A DNA stretch of 37,670 nt from Tubiluchus corallicola. Taxonomy: Eukaryota; Priapulida; Priapulimorpha; Priapulimorphida; Tubiluchidae. Made by a program: the position numbers and the translations under genes. Below, in pieces: positions 31,726 through 37,670 of this stretch (position 1 is the stretch's first letter; every line of letters starts with the position of its first letter). The DNA lies in contig JAQGDQ010000499.1 in assembly GCA_030141605.1 (NCBI GenBank), forward strand, positions 125,001 to 162,670, written 5' to 3'. A model generated the notes under the pieces. The model was not told the DNA's origin and searched no databases. It was given only the letters and a program-made list of their open reading frames with translations.

Positions 31726-31908
31726 TGGATTCTAACACCCAAACCTTTTGTAAACAAGATGTAAAATAAACCTCTGTCAACTCACAGACTAACCGTTGAA
31801 GAAAAAGAGAACAGAAACCCATTATTAGGAAAGAAGCAATTAGCATGTGCAAGAGAGATTTGATGAATTGCTGATGTAAAAAGTAGGGCAGTATTTGCCA
31901 ATCTTTAC

Positions 31909-32062
31909 CTGGGTCCACTGTCGAAAAGTTGGCCCTTGATGACGATATGGTTGTACCAGCTGGTCCCTGCTTACTTTGAGAAAGCATGGAACTGTTTGTG
32001 CAGAAGGGATTGTCACGCGCCATTTGGTCAAATCTCTTGAACTGTTCTTGTCTCCAACCCAT
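31909..32062 (-). CDS. Smoothelin-like exon 4 (Ser-rich linker)
   Basis: Minus-strand acceptor ATTTTTAG precedes 32062 and donor GTAAAG follows 31909. The 51 codons read MGWRQEQFKRFDQMARDN and then a Ser/Thr-rich stretch ending ANFSTVDP. An ATG is the first codon, but the frame joins exactly with exon 3, so it is treated as internal; an alternative start here is possible. No known domain. A 37-bp tandem array lies about 185 bp downstream. Confidence 0.7.
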
Positions 32063-32168
32063 CTAAAAATAGTAATGCGATAATGACTCCATGACAGTTT
32101 AAACTACGGGAGTCAAGTACTACAATAAACCTTTCATAGTTTCGTTTTGCGCACGCGCAGTTGCTGTA

Positions 32169-32459
32169 GGTCAAAGGTTAAGTGTACCACAGCAATGCGT
32201 CTTAACTACAATCGTCACATGACATGTGGGTAAAGCAAAGCCATCTTTTGATGCATTAGTAGCGTTATTAGTTTCTTATAATTATGCATTAGTCTGTGCG
32301 TAGAGTGATTTACTAGCAGGATCTTCCTTAGCAACAAGAAAAAATGAACTAGGTAAGGTTATAGGTAGCTGTTAAAACTGTTACTATTGCATTAGCTTGG
32401 GCTGCGAGGCGTTGTCAAGTGTACACAAATGTGTTGTCTGGTACGCTTAACCTTTGACC
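32169..32459. mobile_element. TA-flanked mariner-like MITE
   Basis: 291 bp bounded by GGTCAAAGGTTAAGTGTACC at the left and GGTACGCTTAACCTTTGACC at the right, an inverted repeat of about 20 bp with one mismatch. TA dinucleotides flank both ends (32167-32168 and 32460-32461), as in Tc1/mariner insertions. It is non-coding and lies in the intron between smoothelin exons 3 and 4. The TIR contains AGGTCAAAGGTTA, which resembles a nuclear-receptor DR1 site. Confidence 0.75.
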
Positions 32460-32866
32460 TATTCGCGATCATCATCAATCGCCGAAACTGTGAAGAGGCT
32501 CATTAGTCCAATTTCGACAATTGTTTTTATCGGGTGGTGCAGAAAAAATGCGGCTAAGTTTAGACTAAAAATAACATTACATCCTAAGATGGCTCCTAAT
32601 GTTATATTGCAATGCAGTAGCTTTTAGATGTAAATGTTCCGAAGTTTATAATTTTAGCCGATTTTTAAATTGTGACGAAAAAAATTTGAATATCGTGTTG
32701 TGTTTGATATTTAATAAATGTGTAGTTTATTAAATAAAGCCTTGATAGTTTGCCATGCCCATCGTGGCTACTTCACACACCACGCAATAAACAACAATAA
32801 TCAAGTAGCTTTAACCACAACAATAAATAAACATTTATCCAAATTCTTTAACTATGAGCAACTTAC

Positions 32867-32997
32867 TTGTGGTGAACTGTTGATAAATTGTTGCTGCGTC
32901 ACGGGAAAATTATCCATCCCGTTTTGAAAGTTGTTCATATCCTGATTTGCTTGTTGAAGGAAAGCCTGCTGTCTCCTCATTGCAATCTCTCTCTTTT
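32867..32997 (-). CDS. Smoothelin-like exon 3 (Gln/Asn-rich linker)
   Basis: Minus-strand acceptor CACTGTTACAG precedes 32997 and donor GTAAGT follows 32867. It continues the basic helix (EKREIAMRRQQAFLQQANQD) and becomes Gln/Asn-rich (NFQNGMDNFPVTQQQ). Phase 1 in and phase 0 out match the neighbours. No domain is recognised; it is read as a flexible linker after the smoothelin motif. Confidence 0.75.
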
Positions 32998-33059
32998 CTG
33001 TAACAGTGGACTTTCGTTAGTCATACCTTAGTCGTTAGTCATTAGTCACTAAATGCATT

Positions 33060-33460
33060 CATTGATGTGTTTCAGTACCACTGTCGTCATCGTCAATGTC
33101 AATTTTGTCATCATTACCAACACATTATGCAAAGCAGTTGTTATATCTTTTTTGCCTTTCCAGTCACATTTAGCCTACTATCAATCATCGCCATCATCAG
33201 AACCACATCAACATCGTCATATTCGTCGTTGTAATCATCATCATCATCATCATCACCGTTAACATTATTGTCATCATCTGTAATCACAACTTCATTAGTC
33301 GACATTGCTGTTGTTGTCACCTATCATGCAACCGGCAGCATCGCCATCTCCACCAATGTCATCATCCTCATCGTCGTCGCCGTCGTCGTCGTCATCGTCA
33401 ATGTCGTCATCGTCATCCTCATCATCATTATCATCATCATCATCGTCATCATTTTCGTTA
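33060..33460. repeat. Imperfect (TCATCG)n tract
   Basis: Imperfect trinucleotide-type tract CATCATCGTCGTC, similar in composition to 955-1260. Open frames here reflect the repeat. It lies between smoothelin exons 2 and 3. Confidence 0.75.
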
Positions 33461-33645
33461 ATGTAAATGTACAATTATTATACAGTATTAACTTTAAAAA
33501 CAATTTGCACTATATTATACTTATATCCATCGTTGGTAGATTTACTACTACTATCATTACTATGGTAACACCATTAACTAAAAAAAACAATGAATAAATT
33601 AATTTATTTTTACTTAATTACTTTACAATATTCTAAGATTCTCAC

Positions 33646-33721
33646 CAATATCCCGTCTGTGTAATTCTCGTAACCTCGCTGTAAAAGATCTCCTGTCTTG
33701 CTCGTCTTCCGCTTCTTTTAT
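33646..33721 (-). CDS. Smoothelin-like exon 2 (smoothelin N-terminal helix motif)
   Basis: Minus-strand acceptor CCAAATCAG precedes 33721 and donor GTGAG follows 33646. It encodes IKEAEDEQDRRSFTARLREL followed by HRRDI, close in pattern to the ERRxIRxxxRELR signature of the smoothelin domain. Phase 0 in, phase 1 out. In the family this short helical motif is near the N-terminus; its exact role is not well defined. The acidic-to-basic heptad-like spacing suggests a coiled coil or helix. Confidence 0.8.
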
Positions 33722-34010
33722 CTGATTTGGAAACGATGGAAAATTCCAGAACTTATTATTACAGGCCAGTTCTTAGTAACACTTCAGAAGTTTCACAAAT
33801 AGATGTAATTTAAAAAAAATAATTCATACCAATCATAAAACCAACGATTTTTCAAGTTAGAAAATTGGCGCCAAAATTTAACCATTTTTGGTTGGAGGTC
33901 GATGTGTCCAGTGGGCAGCTTAACTGGACGTGAACGTGGAAGGATTTTTTGTGGAGCAAAATAGTTAATTAAATTCTAAATTACGTCGGAGGCCAACTCT
34001 CATGCTCTGG

Positions 34011-34083
34011 CTTGGCAACTGCGCGATTCGAACCCAAGATTGCGCGGGTGCAGTCTGGAATCTAGACCAATCACCCACCCAAA
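34011..34083 (-). mobile_element. tRNA-like sequence, minus strand
   Basis: The reverse strand reads GGGTGGGTGATTGGTCTAGA, then CTTGGGTTCGAATCGCGCAG, with recognisable A- and B-box spacing. Stem pairing is incomplete, so a tRNA-derived SINE head is more likely than a working tRNA. It lies between smoothelin exons 1 and 2. Confidence 0.4.
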
Positions 34084-34217
34084 CCGAAAATTCAATAAAA
34101 TCAGTGATTTAGATTCCCTATTTGTTATGCAAAACATTTATTTATTTTTTCGTTTGTTAAAAATCTTAAAAATCAGCTTTTAAGTCAAGCGTTGTTTATT
34201 GTTATAAAGAAACTTAC

Positions 34218-34319
34218 CTTGTTTTGAAGAATTTTTGCGTCTTTGATTTTGTAAATCTCATCTAAACGTTTCTGCCCCGACTCATCAGCTTCAGCAAATA
34301 TCTCCCACCAAGTGAAACC
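34218..34319 (-). CDS. Smoothelin-like exon 1 visible
   Basis: Minus-strand acceptor TTGTTTCAG precedes 34319 and donor GTAAGT follows 34218. The 34 codons (phase 0 both sides) read GFTWWEIFAEADESGQKRLD and then EIYKIKDAKILQNK, a charged probable helix. It joins in frame to the RRSFTARLREL exon. There is no start methionine, so at least one 5' exon is missing. A MITE-B fragment begins only about 40 bp upstream of the acceptor. Confidence 0.72.
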
Positions 34320-34359
34320 CTGAAACAAAACAAAACGAGTTTTATAGAAACTAATAATC

Positions 34360-34465
34360 TTAAAGGAAAACCGGATGATTGTGTAAACACGAGTTTAGAA
34401 TAAAGAATGCTCTAAAATACTGAAAACTACAATAGCTTTTTTTAAATCGAAGCTTAGATTAGTAG
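34360..34465 (+). mobile_element. MITE-B left-end fragment
   Basis: Starts TTAAAGGAAAACCGGATGAT and follows MITE-B to about AAGCTTAGATTA, then stops. The rest of the element is missing here; another right-hand portion is at 36150-36654, but the two overlap in content, so they are separate copies or a duplication. Confidence 0.75.
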
Positions 34466-34754
34466 TTAGATAGCCAAAAAGAATGAAAATATGGTGGAAG
34501 CGTTACGCATTAAACGCATTGGGCCTCAGTTAAACAGCAAAGATGAGTATGTGTACTCTTTACTGCTCAAGTGTACTTGAGCTTGTACAACACCAACGGT
34601 GCACCGTGTTTTGTGGAATTCAGCAACAAAATGGCAGCTCCCTAATATTGACAGGTCTGTTAATACTAACACATTTGTTTGTTTGTTTGTGGAATGTAGC
34701 ATAGTTTCATTACCAATCAAGATATGTAATCTGTAAGATAAATTGTTAAATTAT

Positions 34755-35445
34755 CTAATGTATAATGTTAGACCACATATCGTTTGGCTATCTAACTACT
34801 GAATTGGATTTCGATATTGTATATATCTATGTAATGTTATATCATATATCTTTTGGCTATCTAACTACTGAATTGGATTTCGATATTGTATATATCTATG
34901 TAATGTTATATCATATATCTTTTGGCTATCTAACTACTGAATTGCATTTCGATATTGTATATATCTATGTAATGTTATATCATATATCTTTTGGCTATCT
35001 AACTACTGAATTGCATTTCGATATTGTATATATCTATGTAATGTTATATTATATATCTTTTGGCTATCTAACTACTGAATTGCATTTCGATATTGTATAT
35101 ATCTATGTAATGTTATATCATATATCTTTTGGCTATCTAACTACTGAATTGCATTTCGATATTGTATATATCTATGTAATGTTATATTATATATCTTTTG
35201 GCTATCTAACTACTGAATTGCATTTCGATATTGTATATATCTATGTAATGTTATATCATATATCTTTTGGCTATCTAACTACTGAATTGCATTTCGATAT
35301 TGTATATATCTATGTAATGTTATATCATATATCTTTTGTCTATCTAACTAATGAATTGTATTTCGATATTGTATATATCTATGTAATGTTATATCATATA
35401 TCTTTTGTCTATCTAACTAATGAATTGTATTTCGATGTTGTTTCT
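34755..35445. repeat. 69-bp minisatellite
   Basis: Ten units of about 69 bp (GTTATATCATATATCTTTTG, GCTATCTAACTACTGAATTG, CATTTCGATATTGTATATAT and CTATGTAAT). The length keeps a 229-codon plus-strand frame open; units differ by only a few bases. The piece TTTTGGCTATCTAACTACT is present inverted at 34457-34476, just beyond the MITE-B fragment. Confidence 0.9.
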
Positions 35446-36149
35446 AAATTCTGATATTTCTTTGTTTTAGATGCCTTTACAATGAACAGTTTGTTCGAAG
35501 CTGGTCGACAATAAATTGAATTTTGGTGTAGTTTTGTCATAGTTTCTTGTTTAGTATACTTTTTTACAATGCAGAAAATTCGACAAAGTGTTACAAGGTT
35601 ATGTTCCCCAAACCGTATTTTACATTCCCGGAATTATCCCGAAAATTTATTAACACCAATCTGCTTTCGGCTAGTCCTCCTTAACTATCCGCAACACTCG
35701 TCTTTACAGCTTTTAAACTGCCAACTTTTTGCAGCGCTGACGGTCGTTTACTAGAAGCCAAACAGCTGAAGCCCTCGGCGACCTCGTGACTTCAAGGCTA
35801 AACAGCAACAAGAGGAATGGCTTCACGAAAAGTTGTGAAATTGAAGAAGTGATTCATGGTCTTAAGTTACTAAAGTAGCTGACTCACGATACCCCATGGT
35901 TAAGAAGAACATAGCAAAGATGTTACTACAGCATTAATTAGTTAGAGAAAATAGCAAAACTTTTCACATATTTTTCCATATTTTTTTTTGTGCTGCTGTG
36001 CTGACGGTTTTCCTTTAAAGTTTCGTAACAGCTGTAGAACATTTATGTAAGTTTTTTCAATTTTAATTTATTAATTTCACATCATAGTATATCATAGTAC
36101 ATAAATGTTACATACCTATATGTACATCATTGCATAATTTTAGTTCAAG
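35446..36149. other. Unassigned sequence right of the 69-bp array
   Basis: TTCTTTGTTTTAG at 35470 precedes a short plus-strand frame (AFTMNSLFEAGRQ, stop, then AATAAA near 35512) that could be a terminal exon, but it has no recognised family. A MITE-B-like end, ACGGTTTTCCTTTAAAG, is at about 36003-36020. Confidence 0.3.
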
Positions 36150-36654
36150 TTAACTAAAATGTTGGAAACTACAATAGCGTATTTCAAATCAAAGCTTAGA
36201 TTAAATAATAATTACCTCGGATACTCAAATTTCGTTAAACTTTCAAAGTTACGCGCAGCTCAGTGAATCTACTAAGATTGGTAACGGTGCCTTTTTGTCG
36301 CATGCACGTGGCCGACAAATAGAAGGCGTACCGTGCTAACCATGATCATGAACTGCAGTATTAGTTTCTGACGTCATATGACGTTGAGCCCATTTTTCAT
36401 GACGTCACGCGCTTAAACAGTAACACTTACGCAAACACGCTTGACTCATAAAGGAAGATGCCTGCCATTGCACAAACTGTGGTTAGTTTCTGACGTAAAA
36501 GCAATAGCTGTGTTCGGTTGCCGTTAATTAACTTTCTAAGCTAATTATTCAAATATAAGATACAATTGCTAACTTTTATACGCAAGAAAATGTATATTTT
36601 GGACAGTAAATAAAAATGAGATTGAGTCTAAACAATCGTCCGGTTTTTCTTTAA
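36150..36654 (+). mobile_element. MITE-B copy 3 (left end missing)
   Basis: Matches MITE-B from AAACTACAATAGCG through AATAATAATTACCTCGGATA to the right terminus CGTCCGGTTTTTCTTTAA. The CRE-containing segment (CTGACGTCATATGACGTTG, CATGACGTCACGCGC) is kept. The left TIR is absent. Confidence 0.78.
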
Positions 36655-37157
36655 TGTTTCTTAACTCCAACAAAATGTTGACTCGTTGTTTATTACTGTT
36701 TTTATACTCGACGTAAGTAAGATACAAGTAAGAAAACGACGACGTAAGTTTTTAAGATACAAAACTGATTGCAAAATACTGAACAGAGCGTTTATGTATC
36801 TTTCACAAAAATAAGAAGTCTGGAAAAAATAAAAAAATATTCACGCGTTCACACGTCGTCACTAGTCATGTTTAAAGCCACCAGACCCATGATTTACGTA
36901 AAACCTACATTTTTACAGGAATAGCTGCAAATATGGCAATGATCATACGTCATAAAGGCTAGAATGAAAGATCAATACATTCTGTCATTGGCAAGTAATT
37001 TGTTTGTTAGTAATACGAAGCATCTATAGATACTCTTCTTGAACTGAGTGAGGTTGTGGGTTTCTGGTAGTCAATTCCACAGGTAAGAAGCCCGGTAATT
37101 AAGAAATTACGAAAAAAAATTTTTTATGTTATCCTTGTATAGAGCGGATGGTTTTTT

Positions 37158-37460
37158 TGCATGGGGTGGGTGACAATAGATCTAGACATGGGGCGGGTGA
37201 CAATAGATCTAGACATGGGGTAGGTGACAATAGATCTAGACATGGGGTGGGTGACAACAGATCTAGGCATGGGGTGGGTGACAATAGATCTAGACATGGG
37301 GTGGGTGACAATAGATCTAGATATGGGGTGGGTGACAATAGATCTAGACATGGGGTGGGTGACAATAGATCTAGATATGGGGTGGGTGACAATAGATCTA
37401 GATATGGGGTGGGTGACAATAGATCTATACATGGGGTGGGTGACAATAGATCTAGATGCA
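37158..37460. repeat. 27-bp minisatellite
   Basis: About eleven units of CATGGGGTGGGTGACAATAG-ATCTAGA. The 27-bp period keeps frames open on both strands; none is taken as coding. The rest to the end of the window (37461-37670) shows nothing recognisable. Confidence 0.9.
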
Positions 37461-37670
37461 GAAGACACGGAAAGTCATGGACAATAATTTTACCACACAG
37501 AAAATAAATACATTTTAAAAATACTACTGTAATCAAAAAGATAATTTTTCCAAATTAAAAATTTTGTCATTAAATTAACAACCAGTGCATGTAATGTTAC
37601 AAAAATGACCAATAAATGTTATTAAGGCCAATGTGAATCTGGTTTTACGAATTTTAATTTTGTAACCAAG

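Larger units (their letters stand above)
21833..34319 (-). other. Smoothelin-like CH-domain gene (5' partial)
   Basis: Ten minus-strand exons in order: 34218-34319, 33646-33721, 32867-32997, 31909-32062, 28289-28423, 27313-27373, 26454-26544, 23728-23830, 22701-22849 and 21833-21971. Phases agree through exon 7 and again through exons 8-10. The first exons carry a charged helical region ending RRSFTARLRELHRRDIEKR, which resembles the smoothelin N-terminal motif. The last three form a type-2 calponin-homology domain of the smoothelin type (WCQAKTRDYP, NFSSSWANGMAFCALIHHYF, DVEDMLMMGNRPDWKCVFTY). Family knowledge: smoothelins are actin-associated cytoskeletal proteins of contractile cells. The start codon exon was not found; it may lie beyond 34320, inside or outside the window. 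Confidence 0.87.

Noticed and set aside
34765-35454. 229-codon plus-strand ORF with 23-residue repeats
   Set aside because: A 69-bp minisatellite with near-identical units; no start context, splice support or non-repeat coding part, and substitutions do not favour silent positions.
35470-35515. Possible terminal exon encoding AFTMNSLFEAGRQ
   Set aside because: Only about 14 codons, no upstream exon in frame other than the 69-bp array; kept as a remark only.
37124-37507. ORFs of 87-135 codons on both strands
   Set aside because: Produced by a 27-bp minisatellite in several frames at once.

Overview
The window looks like nuclear DNA from an invertebrate animal. It is AT-rich, with long introns that have GT/AG borders, many minisatellites, and MITE- and SINE-type repeats. 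Two animal gene families are recognisable: an ETS factor with Pointed and ETS domains, and a smoothelin-type CH-domain protein. The lineage cannot be fixed from the sequence; an ascidian or another marine invertebrate is only a guess. No bacterial operons, phage genes or CRISPR arrays were seen.

Left half, plus strand: six exons between 182 and 15615 join in one open frame of 1077 nt (358 residues plus stop). They encode the C-terminal part, perhaps nearly all, of an ESE/ELF3-like transcription factor. Any first exon lies left of the window. Right half, minus strand: ten exons between 34319 and 21833 encode a smoothelin-like protein, with an N-terminal smoothelin-type helix region, a Ser/Thr-rich linker and a C-terminal calponin-homology domain. 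Its first exon was not found. The two genes are convergent, about 6.2 kb apart.

Most of the rest is repeat. At least twelve tandem arrays are present (units of about 11 to 122 bp). Mobile DNA includes a roughly 655-bp TTAA-flanked MITE (called MITE-A here, about nine copies or fragments), a 539-bp TTAA MITE (MITE-B), a third dispersed family, three copies of a 402-bp hAT-like MITE locked inside a 34/36-bp minisatellite, a 291-bp TA-flanked mariner-like MITE, two copies of a 5S-rRNA-headed SINE, three tRNA-like SINE heads, and hammerhead-ribozyme-like motifs of the kind carried by Penelope-like elements.

The most interesting points are: the 5S-headed SINE inserted in a MITE with a target duplication; co-amplification of a MITE with its host minisatellite; tandem copying of a piece of the smoothelin CH exon with its splice donor; a 32-bp array next to that exon whose every unit carries splice-like signals; the habit of arrays to end just upstream of 3' splice sites; and a possible MITE-driven short ETS isoform. 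Nearly all long ORFs in the arrays come from units whose length is a multiple of three and are not annotated as genes.
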